Assembly (NCBI GenBank): GCA_001804735.1
Contig: MHBC01000021.1
Coordinates: 1-50,669 of the forward strand
DNA length: 50,669 bases
Direction: 5' to 3'
Source of the DNA: Legionellales bacterium RIFCSPHIGHO2_12_FULL_37_14
GTDB taxonomy: Bacteria; Pseudomonadota; Gammaproteobacteria; Legionellales; Legionellaceae
Shown piece by piece: positions 35,499 through 45,623 of this stretch. Below the pieces are notes generated by a model. It was not told the origin of the DNA and ran no database searches. It was given only the letters and a program-made list of their open reading frames with translations. How positions within the stretch are numbered: position 1 is the first letter of the stretch; every line of letters begins with the position of its first letter. The position numbers and the translations under genes are program-made.

Positions 35499-35912
35499 TC
35501 ACATCACCTTTCTTTCTTCAATAATAACTTTAAATGGAAGTTTTGCCTTAGCAAGCGTAAACGCTTCAACTGCAACCTCTCGTTCCACGCCTTCCATTTC
35601 AAATAACACCTTACCTGGTTGAATTTGCGCAACCCAAAATTCTACATTACCTTTACCTTTACCTTGTCTTACTTCAAGTGGCTTTTTGGTAATTGGTTTG
35701 TCAGGAAATACGCGGATCCATACTTTTCCGCCACGCTTAATGTGTCTTGTCATGGCGCGACGTGCAGCTTCAATTTGCCTGGCGGTTAACCGGCCACGCT
35801 CAACTGCTTTTAAGCCAAATTCACCAAAACTTACTTTGTTGCCACGTAGAGCAAGCCCTCGATTTCGGCCTTTCATTTGTTTTCTAAATTTTGTTCGCTT
35901 GGGCTGCATCAT
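35499..35912 (-). CDS. rplP: 50S ribosomal protein L16
   Basis: A 137-aa L16 near the A site and the base of the L7/L12 stalk. It starts [19 protein letters not shown], aligning with the usual [12 protein letters not shown], so the first of the two ATGs is the start. Other segments: [40 protein letters not shown] and [20 protein letters not shown]. It lies between rpsC and rpmC. Confidence 0.97.
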   Translation of the reverse strand: MMQPKRTKFRKQMKGRNRGLALRGNKVSFGEFGLKAVERGRLTARQIEAARRAMTRHIKRGGKVWIRVFPDKPITKKPLEVRQGKGKGNVEFWVAQIQPGKVLFEMEGVEREVAVEAFTLAKAKLPFKVIIEERKVM

Positions 35913-35930
35913 TTTGTCATATCCTCATGC

Positions 35931-36584
35931 TTAGCGTTTTTCTTCTTGGCGCGATTTTTGTTGGTTAACTTCCCCTTTAAAAATCCACACTTTAACGCCA
36001 ATAATACCGTAAGTTGTTTTAGCCTCAGCAGTGCCATAATCTACGTTGGCGCGAAATGTATGCAGTGGTACTCTGCCCTCGCGGTATGATTCACTGCGCG
36101 CAATTTCAGCACCACCTAAGCGGCCGCTTACTATAACTTTAACCCCCTTTGCGCCTGCTTTAAGAGCAGAAGTTACCGCGCGTTTCATAGCGCGTCTAAA
36201 CATAACGCGTTGCTCTAATTGCTGGGCTATGCTCTCTGCGGCTAACACAGAATCAAGTTCAGGCTTTCTGATTTCTTCAATATTAAGGTGAACAGGAACC
36301 CCTAAAGTAGCTGAAATCTCAGCACGCAAAGATTCAATGCCTCCACCTTTTTTGCCTATTATTACCCCTGGCCTAGCTGAATGTATTGTCACAACTGCAT
36401 TATTAGCTGGGCGTGCAATAGAAATCTTACTAACAGCTGCTGAGTTTAATTTTTTCTTTAAAAATTTTCTCAGATTAATATCTTGATTTAATAAAGTCCC
36501 ATAATGCTTGCTTGCATACCATTTTGAATTCCAATCTCGCGAAATTCCTAGTCTTATTCCAACCGGATTAACTTTCTGACCCAT
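35931..36584 (-). CDS. rpsC: 30S ribosomal protein S3
   Basis: A 217-aa S3 at the mRNA entry channel. It starts [20 protein letters not shown]; the KH domain contains [15 protein letters not shown]; the C-terminal domain has [20 protein letters not shown]. Two bases separate the start from the rplV stop, so the longer frame reaching into rplV is not used. Shorter than E. coli S3 (233 aa) mainly at the C-terminus. Confidence 0.97.
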   Translation of the reverse strand: MGQKVNPVGIRLGISRDWNSKWYASKHYGTLLNQDINLRKFLKKKLNSAAVSKISIARPANNAVVTIHSARPGVIIGKKGGGIESLRAEISATLGVPVHLNIEEIRKPELDSVLAAESIAQQLEQRVMFRRAMKRAVTSALKAGAKGVKVIVSGRLGGAEIARSESYREGRVPLHTFRANVDYGTAEAKTTYGIIGVKVWIFKGEVNQQKSRQEEKR

Positions 36585-36586
36585 AA

Positions 36587-36922
36587 TTACTCCTGCTCTG
36601 CCACAGTGATGGTTATATGACACGTACGCTTACAAATGCGATTCATACGACCTTTTGCTCTGGGCATCATTCTTTTAAAGGTAGGGCCTTCATTAACCTC
36701 TATTTTTGCTATATGTAACTCATCAATGTCAGCACCTTTGTTATTTTCTGCATTAGCCATAGCAGATTCAAGTAGCTTCAACATCAGTTGTGCACCTTTT
36801 TTTGGTGTAAAGCGTAAAATATCTAGTGCACTAGCCGCTGACTTCTTTCTAATCATGTCAGCGATAAGTCGGCCTTTTTGCGCCGACAACTTAGCGCCGT
36901 TTAATGTTGAACTGACTTCCAT
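36587..36922 (-). CDS. rplV: 50S ribosomal protein L22
   Basis: A 111-aa L22 whose hairpin loop lines the peptide tunnel and affects macrolide sensitivity. Segments: [40 protein letters not shown] and the loop region [19 protein letters not shown]. Starts at 36934, 36925 and 36922 are in frame; GAGG is 6 nt before 36922 (MEVSSTLN), which also fits family length. Confidence 0.95.
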   Translation of the reverse strand: MEVSSTLNGAKLSAQKGRLIADMIRKKSAASALDILRFTPKKGAQLMLKLLESAMANAENNKGADIDELHIAKIEVNEGPTFKRMMPRAKGRMNRICKRTCHITITVAEQE

Positions 36923-36946
36923 CATATGCCTCATTAAATAAAAAAA

Positions 36947-37228
36947 TTACCCTGCGTTTTTAACTTTTCTATCACCTGAATGAGCTCTAAATAGCCTAGT
37001 CATAGAAAATTCACCTAGTTTATGTCCAATCATGTTTTCAGTAATAAATACTGGAACAAAATCTTTACCATTATGTACAGCCAAAGTTAAATCAATCATC
37101 TCAGGTAATATAGTTGAGCGTCTTGACCAAGTCTTGATAGGCTTTTTAGACTTTTGCTTTACAGCCTCTAAGACTTTTTTTAGTAAATGACCATCTACGA
37201 ATGGACCTTTTCTTGTAGAGCGTGCCAC
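36947..37228 (-). CDS. rpsS: 30S ribosomal protein S19
   Basis: A 93-aa S19 in the 30S head, with S13 near the A-site finger; RimM (also encoded in this window) binds it during assembly. Recognised by [39 protein letters not shown] and [19 protein letters not shown]. Normal length. It lies between rplB and rplV. Confidence 0.97.
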   Translation of the reverse strand: MARSTRKGPFVDGHLLKKVLEAVKQKSKKPIKTWSRRSTILPEMIDLTLAVHNGKDFVPVFITENMIGHKLGEFSMTRLFRAHSGDRKVKNAG

Positions 37229-37252
37229 GCTTACTCCCCCTATAATTAAACT

Positions 37253-38080
37253 TTATCTTTTATGCCTTGAACGAACAATAAACCTTTGAGTGCGTTTATT
37301 TTTTCGCGTTTTATAACCTTTTGTTGGTTGTCCCCATGGAGAAACAGGATGTCTTCCTGCTGAAGTTTTACCTTCACCGCCACCATGTGGGTGATCTACA
37401 GGGTTCATTGCCACACCTCTTACAGTAGGCCTTATTCCTCGCCAACGCTTAGCACCTGCTTTACCTAGGTTACGCAAATTATGTTCGCCGTTACTTACTT
37501 CTCCTATAACCGCTCTACACTCAGCTAAAACTTTTCTCACTTCGCCTGAGCGCAATTTTATGGTTACATAAATACCTTCTTTAGCTAACAACTGGCCATA
37601 GCAACCAGCGCTTCTTAAAAGCTGTGCCCCCTTGCCAGGTTTTAATTCAACGGCATGCACCATTGTACCGAGTGGAATATGTCTTAAAGGAAGACAATTA
37701 CCCGTGCTAATGGGGGCATCTTGGCCGCTTAAAATAATATGTCCAACTTCTAATGACTTTGGAGCTAAAATGTATCTTTTTTCGCCGTCGTTATAAACGA
37801 CCAAGGCAATAAGGGAAGAGCGGTTGGGATCATACTCTAATCTTGCAACTTTTGCAGGAATTTTATCTTTAGTGCGTTTAAAATCGATAATACGATATTT
37901 ACATCTGGTGCCACCACCAATATGTCTTACAGTAATGCGACCTTTATTATTACGCCCACCTGACTTTTTTAGCACCTCAACTAGTGGTGCATATGGCTTA
38001 CCCTTGTGAAGGTTAGAATGCACAACGCGAATCTGACCTCTTCGTCCTGGGGATGTTGGTTTTGAGTGTACTAATGCCAT
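37253..38080 (-). CDS. rplB: 50S ribosomal protein L2
   Basis: A 275-aa L2, a core 50S protein needed for subunit association and peptidyl-transferase integrity. Features: [40 protein letters not shown] and the functionally important [19 protein letters not shown], containing the conserved histidine of the HPHGGGEG motif. Length matches E. coli (273). Twelve bases after rplW. Confidence 0.98.
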   Translation of the reverse strand: MALVHSKPTSPGRRGQIRVVHSNLHKGKPYAPLVEVLKKSGGRNNKGRITVRHIGGGTRCKYRIIDFKRTKDKIPAKVARLEYDPNRSSLIALVVYNDGEKRYILAPKSLEVGHIILSGQDAPISTGNCLPLRHIPLGTMVHAVELKPGKGAQLLRSAGCYGQLLAKEGIYVTIKLRSGEVRKVLAECRAVIGEVSNGEHNLRNLGKAGAKRWRGIRPTVRGVAMNPVDHPHGGGEGKTSAGRHPVSPWGQPTKGYKTRKNKRTQRFIVRSRHKR

Positions 38081-38092
38081 TATAAACCTACC

Positions 38093-38389
38093 TTACTCTG
38101 CTTGTGCAAAATTAATATCTTGATTTTCATGTAAGGTAACGTAAGCTTTTTTCCAATCATTGCGCTTTCCGGTAGAGTTTTTAAAACGTTTCGCTTTACC
38201 TGCTACGTTAAGAACCGTTACGCTCTTCACCTTTACATTAAATAAATGCTCAACTGCTGCCTTTATTTCAGCTTTATCTGCACTAATACTTACTCTAAAA
38301 ACAAACTGCTTATTTTTATCCGCCAATCTTGTAGCTTTTTCTGAAATAACTGGTTGATCCAATACAGTTAATATTCTTTCTAAATTCAT
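38093..38389 (-). CDS. rplW: 50S ribosomal protein L23
   Basis: A 98-aa L23 at the peptide exit, the main docking site for trigger factor and SRP. Segments: [40 protein letters not shown] and [20 protein letters not shown]. Its ATG overlaps the rplD stop by 4 nt (ATGA), indicating coupled translation. Confidence 0.97.
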   Translation of the reverse strand: MNLERILTVLDQPVISEKATRLADKNKQFVFRVSISADKAEIKAAVEHLFNVKVKSVTVLNVAGKAKRFKNSTGKRNDWKKAYVTLHENQDINFAQAE

Positions 38390-38991
38390 TGTAACTGCTC
38401 CTCGATCTGCCTTAATGCATCTTCCGTAATTACAACTTTCGTAAACGCAAGCAATATTACAGGGTCAATTGCATTTGTATCTGTAACCGTAAAATCAATT
38501 AAATTACGGGAACCTAAATATGCTTCTTCTGAAAGATCTTTCATAATAATTAAGGCGTTTTCTACACCCAGCTTATGCATTGCATTGTTGAATTCTTTGG
38601 TTTTATGGGTTTTTAATTTTAAATCTTCAATTATGATTAAAGCATCGCGTCTAATGAGCTCTGACAATATTGAGCACATTGCTTTACGATACATTTTTTT
38701 GTTTAGCTTTTGCGAATAGTCGCGTTTTTTAGAGGCAAAAGTAACGCCCCCGCTACGCCAGAGTGGGCTACGAATAGTACCTGCTCTTGCTCTACCTGTA
38801 CCTTTTTGTTTCCATGGTTTTTTACCGCCACCTCTAACTTCGGCACGAGTTTTTTGCGCGCTATTGCCTGAGCGGGCATTATTCATAAACGTTACAACTG
38901 ATTGATGAATTAAACCTTCGTTATATGCATAATCAAAAACCAGCGGGTTTACGTTAAGTTTTGTAGTTGAATTATGTACTGCTATTTCCAT
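38386..38991 (-). CDS. rplD: 50S ribosomal protein L4
   Basis: A 201-aa L4, whose extended loop reaches the peptide tunnel; in E. coli it also represses the S10 operon through the mRNA leader and interacts with RNase E. Recognised by [20 protein letters not shown], the loop [20 protein letters not shown] and [22 protein letters not shown] 38991 shares one base with the rplC stop (TGATG), with a GGGGGTG ribosome-binding site upstream. Confidence 0.96.
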   Translation of the reverse strand: MEIAVHNSTTKLNVNPLVFDYAYNEGLIHQSVVTFMNNARSGNSAQKTRAEVRGGGKKPWKQKGTGRARAGTIRSPLWRSGGVTFASKKRDYSQKLNKKMYRKAMCSILSELIRRDALIIIEDLKLKTHKTKEFNNAMHKLGVENALIIMKDLSEEAYLGSRNLIDFTVTDTNAIDPVILLAFTKVVITEDALRQIEEQLQ

Positions 38992-39641
38992 CACTCACCC
39001 CCTTGCTTAATTTTAACGGCCGGCTTAACTTCAACCAGGGCTCCAGGAAAACCTGGTACAGCTCCTTTTAGTAAAAGAAGATGTCTTTCACTATCAACCC
39101 GTACAATTTTTAAATTTTGTACAGTTGAGCGTTTATTCCCATGTTGGCCAGCCATTTTTTTACCCTTGAAAACTTTTCCGGGTGATTGATTTTGTCCAAT
39201 TGAACCTGGGACTCTGTGTGATCTTGAGTTACCGTGGGTTGCATCTTGGGTTCTAAAGTTATGGCGTTTTACAGTACCTGTAAAACCCTTACCCTTAGAA
39301 GTACCTGCAACATCTACAAACTGACCATCTTTAAAAATTGCCGCAAGTTCTATTACTTGGCCAAGTTCATACTGGTCTTTTTCATCAGTACGAAACTCCA
39401 CCATTGCATCACCTGCATCTATTTTTGCTTTTGCAAAGTGCCCTGATAGCGGCTTATTAACTCTGCTTGGTTTTTTGGTGCCAGCTGTTAGCTGCACCGC
39501 GTTATAACCCTCTACTGTTTGTGTCTTAACCTGCGACACCCGGTTTGGAATAATATGAATGACTGTAACCGGTTCCGAAACACCTGATTCTAGAAATACT
39601 CTTGTCATCCCTACTTTGCGTCCAACTAAACCTATTGTCAT
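38991..39641 (-). CDS. rplC: 50S ribosomal protein L3
   Basis: A 216-aa L3 close to the peptidyl-transferase centre. It begins [20 protein letters not shown] and contains [37 protein letters not shown] (with the glutamine methylated by PrmB in E. coli) and [18 protein letters not shown]. It follows rpsJ by 24 nt and is coupled to rplD. Confidence 0.97.
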   Translation of the reverse strand: MTIGLVGRKVGMTRVFLESGVSEPVTVIHIIPNRVSQVKTQTVEGYNAVQLTAGTKKPSRVNKPLSGHFAKAKIDAGDAMVEFRTDEKDQYELGQVIELAAIFKDGQFVDVAGTSKGKGFTGTVKRHNFRTQDATHGNSRSHRVPGSIGQNQSPGKVFKGKKMAGQHGNKRSTVQNLKIVRVDSERHLLLLKGAVPGFPGALVEVKPAVKIKQGGE

Positions 39642-39665
39642 GCTAACCTCGCTCTCACCTGTTGC

Positions 39666-39986
39666 CTATTCATCGCCAACGCTAATTTGCACATCAACAC
39701 CAGCTGCGAGATCAAGTTTCATCAATGCATCTACAGTTTTTTCTGTTGGTTGAACAATTACAATTAAACGCTTGTGAGTTCTAATTTCGTACTGATCACG
39801 CGCATCTTTATTCACATGAGGAGAAATCAGAACGGTGAACTTTTCTTTTTTAATGGGCAAAGGGATAGGGCCACGAATTTGCGCCCCTGTCCGTTTGGCT
39901 GTTTCTACTATTTCGCTTGTTGATACGTCAATCAAACGATGGTCGAATGATTTCAAGCGAATTTTTATGTTCTGATTATTACTCAT
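39666..39986 (-). CDS. rpsJ: 30S ribosomal protein S10 / NusE
   Basis: A 106-aa S10, which also serves as antitermination factor NusE with NusB. Recognised by [40 protein letters not shown] and [20 protein letters not shown]. It starts only 5 nt after the tuf stop, so there is no separate promoter or long leader before the S10 group. Confidence 0.97.
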   Translation of the reverse strand: MSNNQNIKIRLKSFDHRLIDVSTSEIVETAKRTGAQIRGPIPLPIKKEKFTVLISPHVNKDARDQYEIRTHKRLIVIVQPTEKTVDALMKLDLAAGVDVQISVGDE

Positions 39987-39991
39987 AATTT

Positions 39992-41182
39992 TTACTCGAT
40001 AATTTTAGCAACAACACCAGCACCAACTGTACGGCCACCTTCACGAATAGCGAAACGTAGACCTTCATCCATAGCAATTGGGGAAAGCAAGTTAACAACG
40101 ACTTTAACGTTATCTCCTGGCATTACCATTTCTACGCCTGAAGGTAACTCAACTGTTCCTGTTACGTCTGTTGTACGAAAATAAAACTGTGGACGATAAC
40201 CATTGAAAAATGGGGTATGTCTGCCACCTTCGTCTTTTGATAACACATATACTTCAGCTTCAAAACGCACGTGGGGGTGAATGGTGCCTGGCTTAGCTAA
40301 AACCTGACCACGTTCAACATCATCCCGTTTAGTACCTCTTAAGAGTACCCCAACGTTATCACCTGCTTGACCTTCGTCCAGTAATTTACGGAACATTTCA
40401 ACGCCAGTACAAGTGGTCTTTTGGGTGTCACGAATACCGACGATTTCAAGCTCATCACCAACTTTAACAATACCAGTTTCCACACGACCAGTAACAACCG
40501 TACCGCGTCCAGAAATTGAAAATACGTCTTCGATTGGTAATAAGAAAGGCTTATCAATTACACGCACTGGCATTGGAATATATTTATCCATTGTATCAAC
40601 TAATTTTTCTATAGCAGGTACACCAATTTCGCTAGTATCACCTTCAAGCGCCTTCAATGCAGAACCAACAATAATTGGAACATCATCTCCAGGAAAGTCG
40701 TAGCTAGACAATAGGTCACGCACTTCCATTTCGACTAATTCAAGTAGTTCAGGATCGTCTACCATGTCAGCTTTATTTAAGAATACCACGATGTATGGAA
40801 CACCTACTTGGCGTGCAAGGAGAATATGCTCTCTAGTTTGTGGCATAGGGCCATCTGCTGCTGATACAACTAAAATTGCACCATCCATTTGCGCAGCCCC
40901 AGTAATCATGTTTTTTACATAGTCAGCATGGCCTGGGCAGTCCACGTGCGCATAGTGTCTTTTCTCAGATTCGTACTCAACGTGCGCCGCAGAAATTGTA
41001 ATACCGCGTTCTTTTTCTTCAGGTGCCGCGTCAATTTGATCATAAGCCATAGCTTGACCGCCAAATTTCTTTGACATAATGGTCGTAATTGCTGCTGTAA
41101 GTGTTGTCTTACCATGATCAACGTGACCAATAGTTCCTACATTTAAGTGTGGTTTTTTACGTTCAAATTTTTCTTTTGCCAT
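39992..41182 (-). CDS. tuf: elongation factor Tu
   Basis: A 396-aa GTPase that delivers aminoacyl-tRNA to the ribosome. G motifs: GHVDHGKT (G1, about 19-26), DCPGHADYV (G3), NKADM (G4) and SALKAL (G5). The C-terminal barrels end [14 protein letters not shown]. Only one tuf is in this window; a second copy elsewhere is common in gammaproteobacteria. It follows fusA by 23 nt and runs directly into rpsJ. Confidence 0.98.
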   Translation of the reverse strand: MAKEKFERKKPHLNVGTIGHVDHGKTTLTAAITTIMSKKFGGQAMAYDQIDAAPEEKERGITISAAHVEYESEKRHYAHVDCPGHADYVKNMITGAAQMDGAILVVSAADGPMPQTREHILLARQVGVPYIVVFLNKADMVDDPELLELVEMEVRDLLSSYDFPGDDVPIIVGSALKALEGDTSEIGVPAIEKLVDTMDKYIPMPVRVIDKPFLLPIEDVFSISGRGTVVTGRVETGIVKVGDELEIVGIRDTQKTTCTGVEMFRKLLDEGQAGDNVGVLLRGTKRDDVERGQVLAKPGTIHPHVRFEAEVYVLSKDEGGRHTPFFNGYRPQFYFRTTDVTGTVELPSGVEMVMPGDNVKVVVNLLSPIAMDEGLRFAIREGGRTVGAGVVAKIIE

Positions 41183-41205
41183 TTTAATTACCCCATTACG
41201 TACAT

Positions 41206-43293
41206 TTATGAAGCTCTTTTCTTGATAATTGCTTCGGCGATATTTGCTGGCGCTTCAGCATACTTTTCAAACTGCATTGTGTATGTTGCTCGGCCTTGCG
41301 TTGCTGATCTAAGATCAGTTGCATAACCAAACATTTCTGCTAAAGGCACCTCAGCGCTCACGACTTTTCCAGCAGGCGAGTCTTCCATACCAAGTACAAC
41401 ACCGCGCCTTCTGTTTAAGTCACCCATTACATCCCCCATATAATCTTCAGGGGTAACGACTTCAACGCTCATTATTGGCTCAAGCAAAACTGGTTTAGCT
41501 TTTAAAGCGCCTTGCTTAAAGCCCATAGAACCTGCGATTTTAAACGCCATTTCGCTAGAGTCAACATCATGATAAGAGCCATCGAACAAAGATACTTTCA
41601 CATCAACGACTGGATACCCCGCAATTACACCGTTTTGCATTTGCTCTTGAATACCCTTATCAACCGCAGGAATGTATTCTTTAGGTATCACCCCACCAAC
41701 AATTTCATTCACAAATTCATAGCCTTTGCCTGACTCATTGGGTTCGATTTTAATCCATACATGCCCATATTGACCACGTCCACCAGACTGCCTCACAAAT
41801 TTGCCTTCTTGTTCGACCGTAGAGCGAATAGTTTCTCTATATGCAACTTGTGGCTTACCAACGTTAGCTTCAACTTTAAATTCCCGCAACATTCTATCAA
41901 CGATAATTTCAAGATGAAGTTCACCCATTCCTTCGATAATCGTCTGACCTGATTCTTCGTCAACGTGGACTCTAAATGATGGATCTTCTTGGGCAAGCTT
42001 ACCTAGCGCTATACCCATTTTTTCTTGATCCGCCTTAGTCTTTGGTTCAACAGCAACCGCGATAACAGGATCAGGAAAATCCATACGCTCTAAAATAACT
42101 AATGGCTCAACACAAAGAGTATCGCCAGTTGTCACAGTTTTTAATCCAACTGCTGCTGCAATATCACCTGCTTTTACTTCTTTAATTTCTTCGCGTGAAT
42201 TAGCGTGCATTTGGAGCAGACGGCCAATTCTTTCTTTCTTATCTTTAACCGAGTTATAAACAGAGTCACCACTTTTTAGGACGCCTGAATAAACGCGAAA
42301 ATAGGTTAAGTTACCTACAAAAGGATCGGTAGCAATTTTGAATGCAAGTGCAGCAAAAGGTTCTTGGTAAGAAGTCTTACGATGCACTTCATCACCATGT
42401 TCATCAACGCCGCGAATAGGGGGAACATCTAATGGAGATGGTAAGTATTCAATTACACCATCAAGCACTGCTTGCACACCTTTGTTTTTAAAAGCTGAAC
42501 CGCAAAATACTGGAACAATAGCATTTTTGATGGTTAATTCTCTTAAACCGGCTTTAACTTCTTGTTCGGTTAAGTCGTGACCTTCTAAGTATTTCTCCAT
42601 TAAGGTTTCATTGGCTTCAGCAGCAGCTTCAAGAACTTTGGCATGAAAATCTTGAGATTGCTCTTGCATGTCTTGCGGGATTGGTGCGTAGTTAAAGGTC
42701 ATACCTTTATTGTCTTCGTCCCAAAAGATCGCTTTCATTTTAATAATATCAATCACACCCTTAAATGAATCTTCAGCACCAATTGGGATCTGCACAACCA
42801 CAGGGGTTGACCCCAAGCGCTTTTTAATTTGCTCAACAACGCGCAGGAAATTAGCGCCCATTCTATCCATTTTGTTAACAAAAACTATACGGGGAACGCC
42901 ATATTTATCAGATTGACGCCATACGGTTTCAGATTGAGGCTCAACCCCTGCAACTGAGTCAAATACAACAATTGCACCATCTAAAACGCGTAAAGAGCGT
43001 TCAACTTCAATAGTAAAGTCAACGTGGCCTGGGGTGTCTATTATGTTAATTCTGTGCTTGTCAAATTGTTTATCCATGCCTTGCCAATAACATGTCGTTG
43101 CAGCAGATGTAATAGTGATGCCGCGCTCTTGCTCTTGCACCATCCAATCCATCGTAGCTGCACCATCATGTACTTCACCAATTTTGTGTGACATGCCGGT
43201 ATAATATAAAACTCGCTCTGTGGTAGTGGTTTTACCCGCATCTACGTGTGCGGCGATACCTATATTTCGATAATTTTCTAATGGTGTTGACAC
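41206..43293 (-). CDS. fusA: elongation factor G
   Basis: A 695-aa translocation GTPase that moves tRNA-mRNA and, with RRF, recycles ribosomes. G motifs: [19 protein letters not shown] (G1), [20 protein letters not shown] (G3) and [10 protein letters not shown] (G4). Domain IV and V segments include [33 protein letters not shown] and [17 protein letters not shown]. Length is normal. It lies between rpsG and tuf in the str operon. Confidence 0.98.
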   Translation of the reverse strand: MSTPLENYRNIGIAAHVDAGKTTTTERVLYYTGMSHKIGEVHDGAATMDWMVQEQERGITITSAATTCYWQGMDKQFDKHRINIIDTPGHVDFTIEVERSLRVLDGAIVVFDSVAGVEPQSETVWRQSDKYGVPRIVFVNKMDRMGANFLRVVEQIKKRLGSTPVVVQIPIGAEDSFKGVIDIIKMKAIFWDEDNKGMTFNYAPIPQDMQEQSQDFHAKVLEAAAEANETLMEKYLEGHDLTEQEVKAGLRELTIKNAIVPVFCGSAFKNKGVQAVLDGVIEYLPSPLDVPPIRGVDEHGDEVHRKTSYQEPFAALAFKIATDPFVGNLTYFRVYSGVLKSGDSVYNSVKDKKERIGRLLQMHANSREEIKEVKAGDIAAAVGLKTVTTGDTLCVEPLVILERMDFPDPVIAVAVEPKTKADQEKMGIALGKLAQEDPSFRVHVDEESGQTIIEGMGELHLEIIVDRMLREFKVEANVGKPQVAYRETIRSTVEQEGKFVRQSGGRGQYGHVWIKIEPNESGKGYEFVNEIVGGVIPKEYIPAVDKGIQEQMQNGVIAGYPVVDVKVSLFDGSYHDVDSSEMAFKIAGSMGFKQGALKAKPVLLEPIMSVEVVTPEDYMGDVMGDLNRRRGVVLGMEDSPAGKVVSAEVPLAEMFGYATDLRSATQGRATYTMQFEKYAEAPANIAEAIIKKRAS

Positions 43294-43311
43294 TTGAGGC
43301 CTCGACTCTAA

Positions 43312-43833
43312 TTAACTTAAACGAAAATGCGCAAAAGCTTGGTTTGCTTTTGCCATTTGGTGTGCTGTTTCACGGCGTTTTACTGCAGCACCTTTATTTT
43401 CATATGCATCGGCTAATTCGCCAGCCAAACGCAACATCATGCCTTTTTCCCCGCGTGCCCGTGCTGATGATGTTACCCAGCGCATAGCCAGCGCAGTTCC
43501 TCTATCCCAGCGCACCTCAACCGGAACTTGGTAAGTTGCGCCGCCAACTCTACGCGACCTAACCTCAACGTTAGGACGTACATTGTTTAAAGCATGTTCA
43601 AAATACTGTAAAACCGAAATGCCAGAACCTCCTGCAGCTTTTTCATCTACACTCTCGCCATGAGCTTTTTTAGCTTTGTCTTTCAATATATCTAGAGCTC
43701 CATAGACAATTTTCTCCGCAGTAGACTTTTTTCCACTAAGCATAAGAACATTAATAAATTTTGCTAAAAGTTCACTATTATATTTAGGATCAGGCAAAAT
43801 CTCTCTTTTAGGTACTTCTCTTCTTCTAGGCAT
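43312..43833 (-). CDS. rpsG: 30S ribosomal protein S7
   Basis: A 173-aa S7, the head-assembly initiator and E-site neighbour. Start [20 protein letters not shown]; conserved [20 protein letters not shown] and [20 protein letters not shown]; end [11 protein letters not shown]. Compared with E. coli there is an insertion around [19 protein letters not shown] before the LQYFEHAL helix. I recall a similar insertion in Legionella S7, which supports the Legionellales placement. Confidence 0.97.
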   Translation of the reverse strand: MPRRREVPKREILPDPKYNSELLAKFINVLMLSGKKSTAEKIVYGALDILKDKAKKAHGESVDEKAAGGSGISVLQYFEHALNNVRPNVEVRSRRVGGATYQVPVEVRWDRGTALAMRWVTSSARARGEKGMMLRLAGELADAYENKGAAVKRRETAHQMAKANQAFAHFRLS

Positions 43834-43852
43834 GTTTATTCCACCGATTTAC

Positions 43853-44233
43853 TTACTTTTTATCTTTTGGTTTCTTAGATCCATATTTTGAACGACCTTG
43901 TCTACGGTCGTTAACTCCAGATGTATCTAAGCTTCCGCGCACAGTATGATATCTAACCCCAGGCAAATCCTTTACACGACCACCTCTTATTAAAACAACA
44001 GAGTGCTCTTGTAAGTTATGCCCTTCACCACCAATATATGAAGTGACTTCATAGCCATTGGTTAGGCGAATACGCGCAACTTTACGGAGCGCAGAGTTTG
44101 GCTTTTTAGGTGTAGTTGTATAAACCCGCGTACAAACACCTCTTTTTTGCGGACAGCCTTCTAAGGCTGGAACCGTGCTTTTTTTCATAACGTCTGCACG
44201 TCCTTTACGGACTAGCTGATTAATTGTAGCCAT
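43853..44233 (-). CDS. rpsL: 30S ribosomal protein S12
   Basis: A 126-aa S12 at the decoding centre. Features: [40 protein letters not shown] and [20 protein letters not shown]. The streptomycin-determining lysines (TPKKPNS and the RVKDLPG region) are wild type, so no S12-based resistance is predicted. It is the first gene of the str operon, with a Shine-Dalgarno GAGGCG upstream and a near-consensus promoter 58 bp from the ATG. Confidence 0.98.
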   Translation of the reverse strand: MATINQLVRKGRADVMKKSTVPALEGCPQKRGVCTRVYTTTPKKPNSALRKVARIRLTNGYEVTSYIGGEGHNLQEHSVVLIRGGRVKDLPGVRYHTVRGSLDTSGVNDRRQGRSKYGSKKPKDKK

Positions 44234-44290
44234 TTATGTTCGCCTCTTCCCAAGTGCGTGGTTTAGTTTACCGATTAATAAGGAGGCGAA

Positions 44291-44319
44291 ATTCTAAGCG
44301 AAGAGATCAAGTTTGTCAA
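44291..44319 (-). promoter_or_regulatory. near-consensus sigma70 promoter of the str operon
   Basis: A perfect TTGACA (plus 44314-44319), a 17-bp spacer and TAGAAT (44291-44296), 58 bp upstream of the rpsL ATG. This is the best promoter in the ribosomal half of the window and probably drives rpsL through at least rpsQ, uncoupling them from rpoBC. Confidence 0.8.
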
Positions 44320-44455
44320 CAAGAACCCTTTATACTGTCAAACCAAAATAGAAATGTTAGATTGTTCCTGGGTTAATTAGGCAACATCCCTGAAAAGCAT
44401 GGCATAGCAAAAATGACTGCTTGGGCAAGACCTTACCTATTTAATGCGGCCTAGA

Positions 44456-45286
44456 TTATGGTGGCCTGACAGGTGATTGCGCTTGTCGCCCCCTATGCAT
44501 CGCTTCTTTAAGAGGATCAGCTACATGAGATAGTCTATTGTTCAATGCTTGTAATTTTTTTATCTGTGCAAGATGTTCTTTCAATATAGCTTGAGTAGGT
44601 TTCTTTTGACTTAACTCACTTATCCTTTCTTGGGTACCATTTATTTCCGAGCGTATTGCTTTTCGATTTTTTTCGACTGTCTTTTTGCATAATTCGGTCT
44701 CTTTATGCAACCTATCCCGTTCGGTTGCTTGATCAGATCTTCTCTCAGATCTGCTTGGTTGATCCTGCTTTTCTTTCGACTGCACATCTCGAGCTGACGA
44801 CGTGCTTGGTGTGCTAACGACTGATTGGGGAGGTGCTGATGCTTTGTCCACAAGCGCTACTAATTCTTTTCTTGCTTCGTCGTGCCTTGCTTGTTTCTCT
44901 CTAAGATCTATCGCCAATTTTCCAACGTGACTCACTTCGTTTTTAAATCGCTGTTCTGCTTCTTCTAAACTTGAATCTAATTTTCTTATCTCTTTAGCAC
45001 GACATCTATTCAACTTCACTATCTGATCGACTATCTCAGATTGTTTATTCTTAGGTGCTTTTTGATATTGCGTTCTTAATATATTAATTTGTTCATCTAT
45101 CAATTGATTCGTTTGATTTCTGAGATCTGTTATTTGTTTTTTTTGGAAATTGAATCGAGTTTGTTCCCCTTCCAAAACGGTATAGGCTGAATCATATTTT
45201 TTTTTTGCATCAGCAAGATCCAGCTTCGCGGCTGACCAAACTTTTTCTTTTTGATCCATCAACTCTTTTTCTTCTTTTGTCAACAT
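44456..45286 (-). CDS. coiled-coil hypothetical protein
   Basis: A 276-aa, highly charged, soluble protein with no recognised family. Residues 1-148 are a long heptad-rich helix (for example LADAKKKYDSAYTVLEGEQT), residues about 149-190 a Ser/Pro/Gln-rich linker (APPQSVVSTPSTSSARD), and residues about 190-262 a second coiled coil. The tail is QSPVRPP. No signal peptide or TM segment. It has a good ribosome-binding site (GGAAG) and a promoter overlapped by a perfect palindrome. It sits in the accessory insertion between rpoC and rpsL. Structural or effector-like roles are possible; none can be shown. Confidence 0.65.
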   Translation of the reverse strand: MLTKEEKELMDQKEKVWSAAKLDLADAKKKYDSAYTVLEGEQTRFNFQKKQITDLRNQTNQLIDEQINILRTQYQKAPKNKQSEIVDQIVKLNRCRAKEIRKLDSSLEEAEQRFKNEVSHVGKLAIDLREKQARHDEARKELVALVDKASAPPQSVVSTPSTSSARDVQSKEKQDQPSRSERRSDQATERDRLHKETELCKKTVEKNRKAIRSEINGTQERISELSQKKPTQAILKEHLAQIKKLQALNNRLSHVADPLKEAMHRGRQAQSPVRPP

Positions 45287-45306
45287 AATATACTTCCATT
45301 ATTTAA

Positions 45307-45334
45307 TGTATACATAACGTATATTATGTATACA
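45307..45334. promoter_or_regulatory. operator-like palindrome over the coiled-coil gene promoter
   Basis: The 11-bp arms TGTATACATAA (45307-45317) and TTATGTATACA (45324-45334) are perfect inverted repeats around 6 bp. A partial third copy (ATGTATAAG) follows at 45338. The right arm covers the putative -10 box of the gene starting at 45286, the expected position of a repressor site. Confidence 0.55.
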
Positions 45335-45350
45335 ATAATGTATAAGTCAA
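45323..45350 (-). promoter_or_regulatory. putative promoter of the coiled-coil protein gene
   Basis: TTGACT (plus 45345-45350), a 16-bp spacer and CATAAT (45323-45328), 36 bp from the start codon. The -10 box lies inside the TGTATACATAA palindrome. Confidence 0.5.
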
Positions 45351-45411
45351 GTGCGCTAGGCTGGGTTTATATTATTATTTAACCTTCCATCACTTCATAG
45401 AATAAGGCCTC

Positions 45412-45516
45412 ATGGAGACACGACATGCGGGCGTACCCTCAATTGCTGGTGGGATCTTGTTGGTCATTGGGAATGTCATTGGTGCGGGCATATCTTCCTG
45501 GCTTCATAATGTTTGA
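45412..45516 (+). pseudogene. possible remnant of a membrane transporter C-terminus
   Basis: A short plus-strand frame reads AGVPSIAGGILLVIGNVIGA then GISSWLHNV and a stop. This glycine-rich hydrophobic helix after a short loop resembles the last TM helix of DMT/EamA-type permeases. The frame is closed upstream by a TAA at 45403-45405, and no ribosome-binding site is seen. If real, it is a decayed fragment left by the rearrangement that separated rpoC from rpsL. The similarity is from memory and weak. Confidence 0.25.
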
Positions 45517-45543
45517 GAAAAAAAAGGTCCAGAGATTAGGGTC

Positions 45544-45619
45544 TGTTGACATTTCGTCTCCTCACCTACGTCCCGCGGACAAGCCGCGGGACGTAGGCAC
45601 TAGATGTGAAATGTCAACA
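45544..45619. repeat. nested double-hairpin repeat element
   Basis: The outer arms TGTTGACATTTC (45544-45555) and GAAATGTCAACA (45608-45619) are perfect 12-bp inverted repeats. Inside them are perfect 14-bp arms CCTACGTCCCGCGG (45565-45578) and CCGCGGGACGTAGG (45584-45597) around the 5-nt loop ACAAG. The GC-rich centre within AT-rich DNA has the form of a mobile palindromic element. It lies just downstream of the 171-aa gene's stop, where it could also terminate transcription. Confidence 0.8.
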
Positions 45620-45623
45620 CGCC

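Noticed and set aside
41512-41952. Several plus-strand frames antisense to fusA
   Set aside because: Shadows of fusA; none has a ribosome-binding site or recognisable protein features.
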